Origin: Microscilla marina ATCC 23134
GTDB taxonomy: Bacteria > Bacteroidota > Bacteroidia > Cytophagales > Microscillaceae
Direction: 5' to 3'
NCBI RefSeq assembly: GCF_000169175.1
Contig: NZ_AAWS01000012.1
Location: 5,001-69,000 of the forward strand
DNA: 64,000 nucleotides
Below, piece after piece: positions 6,276 to 15,256 of the stretch; position 1 is the first letter of the stretch, and each line of letters opens with the position of its first letter. A program made the translations under genes and the position numbers. The notes under the pieces are model-generated. The model saw only the letters and a list, made by a program, of their open reading frames with translations. It did no database searches and was not told the origin of the DNA.

Positions 6276-8849
6276 TTAATTATCAAAATATACTTGGTTA
6301 ATTGTATCAATTTTAAGTGCTCGTCCGCTCAAAGAAGTACGGTTAAATAAGTTGATAAAATAACGTTTTTCCTTGCTCCAGTTTTGCTCCAGGTTGGTTT
6401 TATCAGGTACTTTGGTATAGTTTCCCCGCAAGTCGTTCAACCCACCTTTAATAGTCACATAATAAATGGCAGACCCTTTTCTTTTGTCAATCAATACACT
6501 AGAGTTAGGGTCTATGCGAATGTTTCGTTGTTGGTAGTTAGCCAAGGGTATTTTTACTTTATAATTAAAGCCTTTGTCTACTGTATAGCTGCCAATAATA
6601 GAAAGAGGAGATACCGTACTTTGTATTGTCACTTCTGGCATAAACACCGTTTCGTTTCTTATCTGCAACACTTGACGCATCTCAGTAAAAGGTAAGTTAT
6701 CTACTCTTAGATTAATATAATTGAAGGGCTGTTTTACGGGAGCAAAATTTATCAGCGTTCCATTGGTTACTTTTGCGTCTATATCTGCCACTACGTTGGG
6801 CAAGTTTACTTCCATGTGCTTATTAAACACTAGGCCTGCCTCTACGTCGGCAGTGAGCAAACCATTGATATTTGATGATTGGATGAAGTTTTGAGAAAAG
6901 TTGCTAAAAGCTGCCATGAGCTGGTTTGCCCGTACTTTATTGAACTGCATCCTGCCATCAAAAGTGAAGAAATTATCTTTTTGCGCATTAAAAATTCCCA
7001 ATACATTCATTGTTCCTCCTGCTACATTCAGGTGAATGTTACTGGTTTTGAGTACTTTATCGTTCATTGCTAAGTCACAAGTAAACTTATGTGCCACAAA
7101 CGGACGAAACTGTATGCTATCTACTTTACATTTCAAGTTAAAAGCAATGTCACTGGGCACATGCAATGTATAGGCTTGCGGGTTTACTTTATTTTCTGAG
7201 GAGGTTCCCAAACTCGCTTTTTGAAGCAATTCTGCCACATCAAATTTGCGGGCTACCAAGTTACCTTCTATACGTGCTGTGGAGGTTTCAGTATTATGAA
7301 GCAATAAATAGGGCATGAGGTTTTTTAACAAACCATTGATAGCAAAGTCTGATTTGCCTACTTGTCCGGCAAAGCTTTGAATAGTAGTAGTATTATTATT
7401 AAACTCAAAATCCCCGGAAAAATCTTTAAATTGTAAGGGGTTATTTGACAATGTAAAGTTTACATTTTTCAATTCCATTGCGCCAGTTATGCGCACATCG
7501 TCTGCTTCTTTTTCCTTGGTCAAATCATCGAGCAACCCTTCCATATATAACTTCAGGCCAAATAAGCCTTCCGCCTTTTTGAATATATCTAGTGGGTAAA
7601 ACTCTGTAAAAGCTTCCAGGTCAAGCCCAGCGTCTAAACGTAGGCTTATATAAGGGTTGGTAAAGTTTCTAAGCTCAAAACTACCTCGAAGGTTTTCACT
7701 CTTGAGCGAATCACGAATACTGGCGTTGCTTAAGTCTTTTACCCGCTCAAACTTTAAGGAGCCTTTCAAACGATCAACTTTCAGGAATGAAGTATTCAAG
7801 TTATTTTCACGTCCATTGCTAAACTTACCCGTAAAACTAAAGCGTTGAAATACTTGCTCAATATTGGGTGATTGGATGGCAATATTGCGGCAACCAAAGT
7901 CTATTTCTACATGCGGAAAAGCTTTAGCCGACCAATTGCCCTTGATAGAGCCTTTAAAGTCTACATTGCCTTTTGTTTTATAATCTAAGAGTTTATTGTG
8001 TACTTTGGCAGGCATAAACACAGTAAGCGCCTTGAGGTCTTTGTTGGTGCCAGCAATTTCAAGGTTTATAAAGTCCGCTTGACGTTTTTTAATATCATAA
8101 TAACCTTTTAGCTCAAAGTCACTCTTGCGTAAAGTTATCTGAAGGGGATGTAAATCTATGCGCCCTTTGTTTCGATTAAAAGAAATTTTACTATTTCCCA
8201 AAGTTACCTCTTCTTGCTTAAGGTAATTGTACCCGTTGGCCTGAAAATTAAGTGTAGTAAGCTTGCCGCTTAAATCTAAATCAAAAAACTGGGGTTGAGC
8301 TACTACTGTGCTTGCTATGTTTTGTACTGTAAAGTTATAAGCTTCTTTTTGGGCAACGTTTTGGTAAGCAATTTTTAAGTTTTTGAGCTTAATACGCTCT
8401 ACACTAAACTTTACTGTACTATCGCTCATTTGTGCGGCAAGGTCAAAAAAACTATAATTATCTTCTCCATTGTTATTTACCAAAAAATTGATTTGTCCAC
8501 CGTCTATCTCCATGGTTTTAAAGGTATACCGTCCATTGATATACTCATTAAAATCAAGTGTAAACTGAAGCTTATCTATATTGGCAAATATGCGGCGGTG
8601 GGGTTTGCCTTCTATTTGTACCTGATGGATAGTAAGGGTGAGTGCCGGAAAATTGGTAGTGAAATCAAAATTTACTTCTCCGGTTTTTATGTTAGTTTTC
8701 AAGCTTCGAGTAAGCCTTTCCTTTACTTCTTTTTCAACCTTGGCTTTTTGTGAGGGAGTATAAAACAAGGCCGCACCTATAGCTACCAAAGCAGCTACGG
8801 CTGACAATATTAATATGAAAATAAAAAACCGTCGGAAAAACTTGCGCAT
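6276..8849 (-). CDS. AsmA family protein (large periplasmic inner-membrane protein)
   Basis: The 857-residue protein has a single N-terminal membrane anchor (about 6-28: FFIFILILSAVAALVAIGAALFY). It is followed by the typical AsmA/TamB-like N-terminal region (KVEKEVKERLTRSLKTNIKTGEVNFDFTTNFPALTLTIHQVQIEGK). The rest is long beta-strand-rich repeats of the kind that build the hydrophobic-groove bridge in AsmA-like proteins. The C-terminal AsmA domain is recognisable around LLTADVEAGLVFNKH. Family members move phospholipids between inner and outer membrane or affect outer-membrane assembly. It is transcribed toward the small secreted gene. Confidence 0.85.
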   Translation of the reverse strand: MRKFFRRFFIFILILSAVAALVAIGAALFYTPSQKAKVEKEVKERLTRSLKTNIKTGEVNFDFTTNFPALTLTIHQVQIEGKPHRRIFANIDKLQFTLDFNEYINGRYTFKTMEIDGGQINFLVNNNGEDNYSFFDLAAQMSDSTVKFSVERIKLKNLKIAYQNVAQKEAYNFTVQNIASTVVAQPQFFDLDLSGKLTTLNFQANGYNYLKQEEVTLGNSKISFNRNKGRIDLHPLQITLRKSDFELKGYYDIKKRQADFINLEIAGTNKDLKALTVFMPAKVHNKLLDYKTKGNVDFKGSIKGNWSAKAFPHVEIDFGCRNIAIQSPNIEQVFQRFSFTGKFSNGRENNLNTSFLKVDRLKGSLKFERVKDLSNASIRDSLKSENLRGSFELRNFTNPYISLRLDAGLDLEAFTEFYPLDIFKKAEGLFGLKLYMEGLLDDLTKEKEADDVRITGAMELKNVNFTLSNNPLQFKDFSGDFEFNNNTTTIQSFAGQVGKSDFAINGLLKNLMPYLLLHNTETSTARIEGNLVARKFDVAELLQKASLGTSSENKVNPQAYTLHVPSDIAFNLKCKVDSIQFRPFVAHKFTCDLAMNDKVLKTSNIHLNVAGGTMNVLGIFNAQKDNFFTFDGRMQFNKVRANQLMAAFSNFSQNFIQSSNINGLLTADVEAGLVFNKHMEVNLPNVVADIDAKVTNGTLINFAPVKQPFNYINLRVDNLPFTEMRQVLQIRNETVFMPEVTIQSTVSPLSIIGSYTVDKGFNYKVKIPLANYQQRNIRIDPNSSVLIDKRKGSAIYYVTIKGGLNDLRGNYTKVPDKTNLEQNWSKEKRYFINLFNRTSLSGRALKIDTINQVYFDN

Positions 8850-9119
8850 AATCCCAAAAACAAGTTTGATGAATTGATCAGTAGAAAATTATTTATGAAG
8901 GTTAAAAAACCTCGTGTATCAACGCAAAATTTCGTACCAAAATCAATGAAATACAAGTATTTAGGAATATAATTGTACTCAGGGCCATTAAAAACCTCAA
9001 CGAGTTGTACACAACTTTGTTAAAAAATGCCTCCCACCTGCCTTGTTTCAACTTTCTACTTGCTTGAATAACCCTCTACGCTTTTTTTATCGTTGGTATA
9101 TTTAAAATAACGATTGACT

Positions 9120-9965
9120 ATGAAGCTACTTCTTATCAGGCCATTTTGTATCATCCTCTTATTACTAAGTCCATACATTGCGACTGCTCAAGAGGCAAAA
9201 CGTCTTGTTGACTTTTTGCAAACCACGCCTCATCATACAGCACAAATAAAGCAACAAATACGACAAATGAAGCAAGACACCACACTCTATGCAGAAGTCA
9301 ACACTGCCATTGAGCGCCTCTTGCCTTCAGGCATCACTCAATTACATTATGTAGTATTTACCCAACAACACCAGGTCTATCAATTGTCAATATTGGCTCA
9401 GAAAATACAAATCATTGGAATCAAGTTGTTTAAGGTAACCTATAATAAGGGGTACACATACCCACGTGAGCAGCTACGCACCTTATATAGTTGGGTAAAT
9501 ACGGCGAGTTTACAAAAATACATTGATGGGCACAACCTGCTTTATGGTAGCCAGTTGACTACAGGTGATATTTCATTGTTGCCTTTTAGATTGTATAAAT
9601 ACGGGAGCGACTGTGGACATAGCACGCCTGACCAATATAGACGTATGCGGCAACTAATAAGGCAAAAAGATGAATATACACTACAAAAATGGCTTAGATC
9701 AATGAATATAGAGCTGCAGGCATATGCATTGGAGGGGTTAGCCCGGCTGAAACATCCCGAAAAAATTAAACGATCACGCTTGGTAGAAATTCATCCACAG
9801 GTGAAGTTACAAAAACGCTTATCTAAAAAATACCTTTGGAGAGTATCAGAAGCAAAAGTAGTTCAATTACTCAACCAATCAACCGCCAAAGTATATACTT
9901 GTGCAGGTTGTTTTGGAATGAATTATACACCTATTGCAACCCTTGTTGAAAAAATGGGCTTTTGA
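9120..9965 (+). CDS. Secreted protein, function unknown
   Basis: The ATG at 9120 is preferred over the TTG six bases upstream because it gives a compact signal peptide (MKLLLIRPFCIILLLLSPYIATAQE). The mature protein of about 258 residues is basic, with a conserved-looking C-terminal CAGCFGMNYTPIATLVEKMGF. Its CAGC pair could form a disulfide or bind metal. The middle part (ALEGLARLKHPEKI) resembles a HEAT-like helical repeat. No family is recognised. It is divergent from the AsmA-like gene across 270 bases and is followed by the TonB receptor unit. Confidence 0.65.
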   Translation: MKLLLIRPFCIILLLLSPYIATAQEAKRLVDFLQTTPHHTAQIKQQIRQMKQDTTLYAEVNTAIERLLPSGITQLHYVVFTQQHQVYQLSILAQKIQIIGIKLFKVTYNKGYTYPREQLRTLYSWVNTASLQKYIDGHNLLYGSQLTTGDISLLPFRLYKYGSDCGHSTPDQYRRMRQLIRQKDEYTLQKWLRSMNIELQAYALEGLARLKHPEKIKRSRLVEIHPQVKLQKRLSKKYLWRVSEAKVVQLLNQSTAKVYTCAGCFGMNYTPIATLVEKMGF

Positions 9966-10029
9966 TCAATATATCATTATTTTGAGTAAAACAAGTGCCA
10001 TAATGCTATAAAAAAATAGCCAGACTTAC

Positions 10030-10060
10030 TTGCAACGTTATTGCATTTAAACTACATTTG
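10030..10060 (+). promoter_or_regulatory. Bacteroidetes sigma-A promoter of the TonB receptor gene
   Basis: TTG at 10030-10032, a 20-base spacer and TACATTTG at 10053-10060 match the TTG-N19-21-TAnnTTTG consensus of this phylum. Transcription would start near 10066, about 17 bases before the chosen ATG. The promoter is bracketed by two related palindromes. Confidence 0.75.
10031..10045 (+). promoter_or_regulatory. Operator-like palindrome 1 (Zur/Fur-type)
   Basis: TGCAACGTTATTGCA is an imperfect 15-bp palindrome that overlaps the -33 element. It is nearly the inverted form of the second copy 30 bases (about three helical turns) downstream. The size and TGNAAC/GTTNCA ends resemble Zur and Fur boxes. 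The identity of the regulator is inferred. Confidence 0.6.
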
Positions 10061-10075
10061 TGTAACAATGTTGCA
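10061..10075 (+). promoter_or_regulatory. Operator-like palindrome 2 (Zur/Fur-type)
   Basis: TGTAACAATGTTGCA lies directly after the -7 box and covers the expected transcription start, an ideal place for repression. It contains an in-frame ATG (10068). The presence of the box argues that the real start is the next ATG, 10083. Confidence 0.6.
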
Positions 10076-10082
10076 AAAAGAT

Positions 10083-12455
10083 ATGCGCACTTTATCAATT
10101 ATTATATTACACGTTTTACTCTCAATTCATTTTTTATTTGCTCAAAAAACTACTAAAACTGAATGCAAGGGAATGCTTTCGGGAGTAGTGATTGATGCGC
10201 AGAGTAAAACACCTTTGGCAGGGGTAACCATTTATCTCAAGGGTACCAACAAAGGGGTAATCACTGATGCAAAAGGCAGGTTTCAGATTCCCGACCTTTG
10301 CAAGGGTGAACATATTTGTATTTGCCGAATGATTGGCTATGAACAAACCGAGTTTGTGATTCATCACTACCACAACCACGCTCATCACGATAAAAAACTT
10401 GCCCTTAAACATGACAACCATTTATTGGAAGAAATTTTAGTAGAAGGTAAAAAAATAGAAACTGCTACTCAAGCCAAGAGCTCGCTATCAGGCGATGCAT
10501 TGGACAAGTCAAGTGGTAAAAATTTAGGTGAGTCATTAAAAAGCTTGACTGGAGTAAATACATTGCAAACTGGTCATTCTATTTCCAAACCTGTGATCCA
10601 CGGAGTACATAGCAATCGAGTACTCGTTTTAAACAATGGTATTCGGCAAGAAGGGCAACAATGGGGGGCAGAGCATGCCCCAGAGATTGATCCGTTTGTA
10701 GCTACGCAATTATCTGTTGTAAAAGGAGCTGCAGGAGTACGTTATGGCGCTGATGCCATAGGCGGAGTGGTGATTGTAGAGCCTCCACGCTTGCGTCAAC
10801 GCCCAGGCATAGGTGGTGCGCTCAATTTAGTAGGGGTGTCTAACGGTCGTCAGGGTATTATGTCAGGTATGCTAGAGGGGCAAGTAATAGAAGGACTCAG
10901 TTGGCGTTTACAAGGTACCTACAAACAGTCAGGAAATGTACATACCCCAGACTATCACTTGTCCAATACTGGTTTACGGGAAGTTAACTTTTCGGGGGCA
11001 GTCGGGTACACCAAAGAACGCTTCGGCATAGAAATATTTCATAGCAGGTTTGATACTGAACTGGGTATATTTGAGGCGGCACATACCGGAAACCGCGCCG
11101 ATTTAAAGCGGGCCATCAGTAGCCCCCAACCATTGGTAATCAAAGACTTTAGTTATGACATTATCCAGCCTAAACAACGAGTAAGCCATCACCTACTAAA
11201 AGCCAAAGCCTTTTGGTTGTTAGACAAGGTAGGGAAAATCGAAATACAGTATGGTTTGCAGTCTAATGCAAGGGCAGAGTTCGATCACTCACGCCGGGGC
11301 AAAAGCACTGCTGCTTTGTCGCTCAACTTAAACACACACACACTAGATCTTGTGTTTAACCACAACGCTGTGGGGCACTGGAAGGGGAGTCTTGGGCTTA
11401 CTGGCATGTACCAAACCAATGTCTTTACCGGGCAAATGTTTATCCCTAACTTTAATACTACTACAGCAGGCGCTTTTGTAATTGAGCGTTATGTTCGGGA
11501 AAACTTTGAGTTTGAAGCAGGCATTCGCTATGACCAACGCTCTCTTACCACTTATATTCGTCCTACCTCCAACGATCCGGTAGAAAACAAAACATTGAAC
11601 TTTAATAATTTTTCGGGTACTTTGGGGGTTATTTTTAGATTTAACGATTATCTAAGCCTTCGTTCGAACTTGGGAACAGCCTGGCGCCCACCTGCGGTCA
11701 ATGAGCTGTACAGTGCTGGTTTGCACCATGGTTCAGCAAGCTTTGAGTTAGGAAATGCCAACTTACAAACCGAACAGTCCTACAAGTGGATCAACACATT
11801 GACCTATGAAAAAAACGGGCTGAATATAGAACTAAGTGGATATTATAATCAAATTCAAAATTATATCTATTTAGCTCCCAGCGCGCCTTGGTCTACATTG
11901 ACCATTCGAGGGGAGTTTCCTATATATCAATATTTGCAAACCAACGCTGTAATTATGGGCATAGATGCGGCACTGGAGTATGACATTACTTCTTCGCTTA
12001 CTTTTCGTTCTAAGGCGTCAGTGGTGCGTGGACGAGACCGTAGCTTTGACAATCCTTTGATTTTGATGCCAGCTGATAATATTACCAATACATTGACTTA
12101 TCAACTTCCCAAAGTGGGTAAACTCAAGAAAGTATTTTTTAGCCTGAGTGGTCGTCATGTGGCAGAACAACGTTTGTTGCCCCAAAACCGCGAACCTTTT
12201 GAAGGTGACACACCAAGCCAGAACATAGGAGAGGATCAATTGACTTACGAAGAGTTGATCAATGCACCAGCTGGCTATTCTGTTTGGGGTTTTCAAACTG
12301 GTTTTACCTTACCTTTTCATCGTCAAAGCCTGAAAATAAGCTTAAGTATAGATAATATGCTGAATGCGGCTTACCGTGACTATTTAAACCGCTTTAGGTT
12401 TTTTGCCGATGACTTGGGGCGTAGTTTTACCCTTAGGTTAAAGTATACATTTTAG
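10083..12455 (+). CDS. TonB-dependent outer-membrane receptor, probably for a metal
   Basis: The start at 10083 gives a normal signal peptide (MRTLSIIILHVLLSIHFLFAQ). Then follow a CarboxypepD-regulatory-like domain (GVVIDAQSKTPLAGVTIYLKGTNKG...GRFQIPDL), a short histidine-rich linker (HHYHNHAHHDKK, near residue 100), the plug (SGKNLGESLKSLTGVNTL...VVKGAAGVRYGADAIGGVVIVEP) and a 22-strand-type barrel ending in ...FTLRLKYTF. About 790 residues is usual for the class. The HxHxH-type linker resembles those of zinc receptors such as ZnuD. With the paired operator palindromes this suggests a metal, most likely zinc, as substrate. A lipoprotein gene follows 90 bases downstream. Confidence 0.9.
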   Translation: MRTLSIIILHVLLSIHFLFAQKTTKTECKGMLSGVVIDAQSKTPLAGVTIYLKGTNKGVITDAKGRFQIPDLCKGEHICICRMIGYEQTEFVIHHYHNHAHHDKKLALKHDNHLLEEILVEGKKIETATQAKSSLSGDALDKSSGKNLGESLKSLTGVNTLQTGHSISKPVIHGVHSNRVLVLNNGIRQEGQQWGAEHAPEIDPFVATQLSVVKGAAGVRYGADAIGGVVIVEPPRLRQRPGIGGALNLVGVSNGRQGIMSGMLEGQVIEGLSWRLQGTYKQSGNVHTPDYHLSNTGLREVNFSGAVGYTKERFGIEIFHSRFDTELGIFEAAHTGNRADLKRAISSPQPLVIKDFSYDIIQPKQRVSHHLLKAKAFWLLDKVGKIEIQYGLQSNARAEFDHSRRGKSTAALSLNLNTHTLDLVFNHNAVGHWKGSLGLTGMYQTNVFTGQMFIPNFNTTTAGAFVIERYVRENFEFEAGIRYDQRSLTTYIRPTSNDPVENKTLNFNNFSGTLGVIFRFNDYLSLRSNLGTAWRPPAVNELYSAGLHHGSASFELGNANLQTEQSYKWINTLTYEKNGLNIELSGYYNQIQNYIYLAPSAPWSTLTIRGEFPIYQYLQTNAVIMGIDAALEYDITSSLTFRSKASVVRGRDRSFDNPLILMPADNITNTLTYQLPKVGKLKKVFFSLSGRHVAEQRLLPQNREPFEGDTPSQNIGEDQLTYEELINAPAGYSVWGFQTGFTLPFHRQSLKISLSIDNMLNAAYRDYLNRFRFFADDLGRSFTLRLKYTF

Positions 12456-12464
12456 AATACGCAA

Positions 12465-12520
12465 GTACAAGCGAGTAGATAAACCACATTGTTTGGATTT
12501 GCCTGCTTGTACCTTATTTT
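12465..12520 (+). terminator. Hairpin between the TonB receptor and the lipoprotein gene
   Basis: GTACAAGC (12465-12472) pairs with GCTTGTAC (12504-12511) and is followed by a T-rich run. With a 31-base loop it may act as a partial terminator that lowers expression of the downstream lipoprotein. Confidence 0.5.
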
Positions 12521-12546
12521 TATATATCTAATTTTTTTTAAGTAAA

Positions 12547-13110
12547 ATGAAAACTATTTCGAGATTGTTATTGAGTATATTATGTGCAACGGTGCTTTTG
12601 TCAAGTTGTAAAAAAGCCGATGATCCAGCACCTGCTACAAACGAAGAAGAACTGATTACAGACCTTACACTGACTTTTACTAACCAAGCCAATACTTCAG
12701 AAGTAGTAACCATGACTTTTTCTGACTCAGATGGCCCTAATGGACCCCAAACTGGAACGTTCAATATTTCTGGAAATTTGTCAGCAAGTGCTAAGTATAA
12801 TGTAGCCTTCAAGGTAGAGAATAAATCAGAAACACCTGCAGAAGATGTGACTGTAGAAATAAAAGAAGAAGGTGCAGAGCATCAAGTGTTTTATAACACT
12901 ACTGGCAACCTTCAGTTTCAATCATATACTGATAAAGATGCCAATGGCAACCCTATTGGTATTAACACTACTTTTTCTACTGGTATTGCCGGAACCGCTA
13001 CTTTAAAGGTAACCCTTAAGCATCAGCCTGGTGTTAAAACCGCTTCTACTACTGTAGTGGATGGTGAGACTGATATAGAAGTAAACTTTACAGGTATCAC
13101 TATTCAGTAA
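12547..13110 (+). CDS. Lipoprotein encoded with the TonB receptor, function unknown
   Basis: The 187-residue protein has an SpII signal (MKTISRLLLSILCATVLLSSC, Cys21) followed by an acidic linker KKADDPAPATNEEE. The body is rich in Thr/Ser/Asn beta strands and resembles a single immunoglobulin-like or transthyretin-like domain. Small lipoproteins of this kind often sit next to metal-type TonB receptors in Bacteroidetes and probably lie on the cell surface or in the outer membrane with the receptor. It is co-directional with the receptor and ends at a strong terminator. No specific family is recognised. Confidence 0.75.
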   Translation: MKTISRLLLSILCATVLLSSCKKADDPAPATNEEELITDLTLTFTNQANTSEVVTMTFSDSDGPNGPQTGTFNISGNLSASAKYNVAFKVENKSETPAEDVTVEIKEEGAEHQVFYNTTGNLQFQSYTDKDANGNPIGINTTFSTGIAGTATLKVTLKHQPGVKTASTTVVDGETDIEVNFTGITIQ

Positions 13111-13133
13111 TGTTTTTTTTGTTTTAGATTTAT

Positions 13134-13171
13134 TGCAACACTGTTACAGCAGTAATAGTGTTGCTTTTTTT
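13134..13171 (+). terminator. Terminator of the TonB receptor unit, containing an operator-like sequence
   Basis: GCAACACT (13135-13142) pairs with AGTGTTGC (13157-13164), with an inner TTAC/GTAA stem, followed by seven T. The left arm TGCAACACTGTTACA (13134-13148) matches the reverse complement of the operator at 10061-10075 in 14 of 15 bases. Confidence 0.85.
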
Positions 13172-13514
13172 ATTTCTGTATAAGTTTCCCTAGTTTTTGT
13201 TCTACCTTCCACTCTACAGTCTTGCGGTTGGTAAACTCCACCATATCGTAAGGGCTACTCTTTTCTTTTTTCTCTATAAGCTGTACTTTGATGTTCGCTT
13301 TTACTGAGATAAGAAATACCAACATTTCGTCACGTTCTTTATCAGACAAGCCTGCCCCCAGCACTACCAAATCTGGGTTATGGTGTTGTATCAGTCGCTC
13401 AATGTCAGGCTTATCAGTAGCCCCCATTACATTCCGCCCAAATTTTTCGAGCTCATCTATCAATATATTAATCACTGATAGGTTTCTGCCAATAATCAAA
13501 ATACGTGGTTCCAT
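13170..13514 (-). CDS. Degenerate response-regulator receiver-like protein
   Basis: The 114-residue protein has the alternating alpha/beta pattern of a CheY-type receiver (EPRILIIGRNLSVINILIDELEKFG ... HNPDLVVLGAGLSDKERDEML). The position of the phosphorylated Asp at the end of beta-3 (normally VxLD) reads LVVLGAG, and the acidic pair after beta-1 is missing, so it should not be phosphorylated in the usual way. It may be a phosphorylation-independent partner protein. It is a single gene; its 3' end overlaps the T run of the opposing terminator. Confidence 0.65.
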   Translation of the reverse strand: MEPRILIIGRNLSVINILIDELEKFGRNVMGATDKPDIERLIQHHNPDLVVLGAGLSDKERDEMLVFLISVKANIKVQLIEKKEKSSPYDMVEFTNRKTVEWKVEQKLGKLIQK

Positions 13515-13662
13515 TATTCTTGATGGGTTGGGGTAAAACTTTTGCCGAAGGTAAAGCCTTGACAGAGTTTTACATAGTTTATAGATTACTTAATAATTAT
13601 AAAAAATATTTTTCGCTACTTTTTTTAGAAATTTGTGGTAAGTATTAAATTAACCACAAAAA

Positions 13663-13887
13663 ATGGCAAGAATAAAACGCATACATAGTGAGTCAAGTAT
13701 GATTACCTCTACTGGGTACCACCCACATACCGAAACCCTAGAGCTGGTGTTTTGTCATGGAGGAATTTATGAATACTATCAAGTCACCAACGATATTTAT
13801 CAAGAACTGGTCAGTGCACCTTCAGTGGGAGAATATTTTAATACCCATATCAGACTCAAGTACCCCTACAGAAAGGTCAGAGATTAA
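13663..13887 (+). CDS. KTSC domain protein
   Basis: The 74-residue protein is made entirely of one KTSC domain (I..S..I.S.GY......LEL.F..G.IYEY..V....Y..L..A.S.G.YFN..IR..Y). These small domains occur alone or fused to lysyl-tRNA synthetase and are thought to bind nucleic acid; their function is not established. The gene overlaps the 3' end of the convergent gene by four bases (13884-13887). Confidence 0.85.
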   Translation: MARIKRIHSESSMITSTGYHPHTETLELVFCHGGIYEYYQVTNDIYQELVSAPSVGEYFNTHIRLKYPYRKVRD

Positions 13888-14432
13888 ACTGGAAAATTGT
13901 TTTCCAAATAATATTTCACCAAATAAGCGTGCGACAACGGTTTAGATGCATTCTCCACATCTCCATTGGTTTCATAATCAAGTAAGATAATAGGGTGTTG
14001 CTCAGCTTCGTTTTTGATCAGTTGTAGTACATCACTTACCTTATGATCAAGCACCCAACGGTAGGCAGGCAAGTATATCTGTTTGCGTGCTATTATATAG
14101 GGCAATAAGTTATGATTGTTTACCCCTGCCTGATGCCCCTTTACATTGCCAAACTTGCGTACCGTGCGCTTAAGCCCTTTCATAGTAGTTACTTCCAGTT
14201 TTTTTAAATCTATACTTGCGGTTTCAAACACTTTTAGCCCTTGCCATATTCCCTCTACCGACTGGGCAAAGTGCCCTTCTGATAAAGGTACTGGAATATC
14301 TCCAATAGGGTAAAATGGGCTCAGTTTTACAAAAGGCGTTGGTGCTTTAGAGGTTACATCTATGATTTTATACTCAGGGTAACGTTTATCAAAGCTTGCT
14401 TGTGGGGTACTTTTATGTTTGACAATGATCAT
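13884..14432 (-). CDS. Conserved hypothetical protein (possible DUF6939 family)
   Basis: The 182-residue soluble protein begins MIIVKHKSTPQASFDKRYPEYKIIDVTSKAP. It carries PFYPIGDIPVPLSEG and a C-terminal PIILLDYETNGDVENASKPLSHAYLVKYYLENNF. The pattern Y...DVTS.......SPFYP.G.IP.P resembles a widespread uncharacterised family (DUF6939, from memory). It starts 9 bases after the thioesterase gene on the same strand, so the two are probably co-transcribed. No catalytic motif is recognised. Confidence 0.65.
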   Translation of the reverse strand: MIIVKHKSTPQASFDKRYPEYKIIDVTSKAPTPFVKLSPFYPIGDIPVPLSEGHFAQSVEGIWQGLKVFETASIDLKKLEVTTMKGLKRTVRKFGNVKGHQAGVNNHNLLPYIIARKQIYLPAYRWVLDHKVSDVLQLIKNEAEQHPIILLDYETNGDVENASKPLSHAYLVKYYLENNFPV

Positions 14433-14441
14433 AGGTAAATA

Positions 14442-14849
14442 TTAGCCAAAGTAAGTTTCAAACAATATAACCAAAGGGCGGGGACAACGCGTCAGTTTAC
14501 CAGTTTTTTCGTCTACAAACACCAAAGTAGTTTGCGCAGTATTGAGTTTTTGTCCTTCTTCGTTGTATACCTCATAGTCAAAAATAATTTTGACATCTGG
14601 CATCTCTTTTACACTTACCTTTACAGTAATGAGATCGTCATATTTGGCAGGTTGAATGTAGCGGGTGGTAAGCTCCCGTACTGGCATCAAAATACCTTGT
14701 TCTTCCAGGTTTTTATACCTAAATCCCAGTTTGCGTAATGCTTCTACCCGTGCTACTTCAAAATAAGTAGCATAGTTCCCGTAATACACATAGCCCATCT
14801 GATCGGTTTCGGCATACCGTACCCTCATTTTTACCTCGTGTTTATACAT
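14442..14849 (-). CDS. Acyl-CoA thioesterase, YbgC/4-hydroxybenzoyl-CoA thioesterase family
   Basis: The 135-residue single hot-dog domain is of normal length. The active-site signature RYAETDQMGYVYYGNYATYFEVAR contains the catalytic Asp of the YbgC family. It hydrolyses short or medium acyl-CoA thioesters in the cytoplasm; the exact substrate cannot be read from sequence. It forms a two-gene unit with the hypothetical gene downstream. Confidence 0.9.
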   Translation of the reverse strand: MYKHEVKMRVRYAETDQMGYVYYGNYATYFEVARVEALRKLGFRYKNLEEQGILMPVRELTTRYIQPAKYDDLITVKVSVKEMPDVKIIFDYEVYNEEGQKLNTAQTTLVFVDEKTGKLTRCPRPLVILFETYFG

Positions 14850-15151
14850 ATAGTTTCTTTAAAAAAGTTTAAATAGTTTATGTCAGGTATAGCCTGCAAA
14901 TACTAAATAACATTGGTGTTTTATAGCAACCTTTTTTAGTTTGCTTCTCTGGCACTCATCTATGGTTACTTAATTTTGTATTTGCCCAAAAAACATTTAG
15001 ATTGGGCTCAAATTGGGTTGCAATATAGTAAAAATATATACGCAACAACCATAAGCAAATCTAACGAAACATCCACAGGGTTTTTATTGTTTACTGTGCA
15101 AAATCAAAGCAAATAAATTAGTAAAAACAATAGTGGGTTAGTTATGTTCCA
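14850..15151 (+). other. Intergenic region upstream of sucC
   Basis: This divergent spacer is AT-rich, with no open frame that looks coding and no clear repeat. The sucC promoter lies at its right end. Confidence 0.5.
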
Positions 15152-15183
15152 TTGAACCCTTCCTTGATTTTTATTTAAATTTG
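15152..15183 (+). promoter_or_regulatory. Promoter of sucC
   Basis: TTG at 15152-15154, 21 bases, and TAAATTTG at 15176-15183 match the Bacteroidetes sigma-A consensus. The 5' leader would be about 65 bases. Confidence 0.65.
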
Positions 15184-15256
15184 AAAACAAGAGAAGTGGT
15201 AGAATATATTGACTTTTTTGTAAATCTCCATTGGTTGGAGGAAAACATTTATACAA

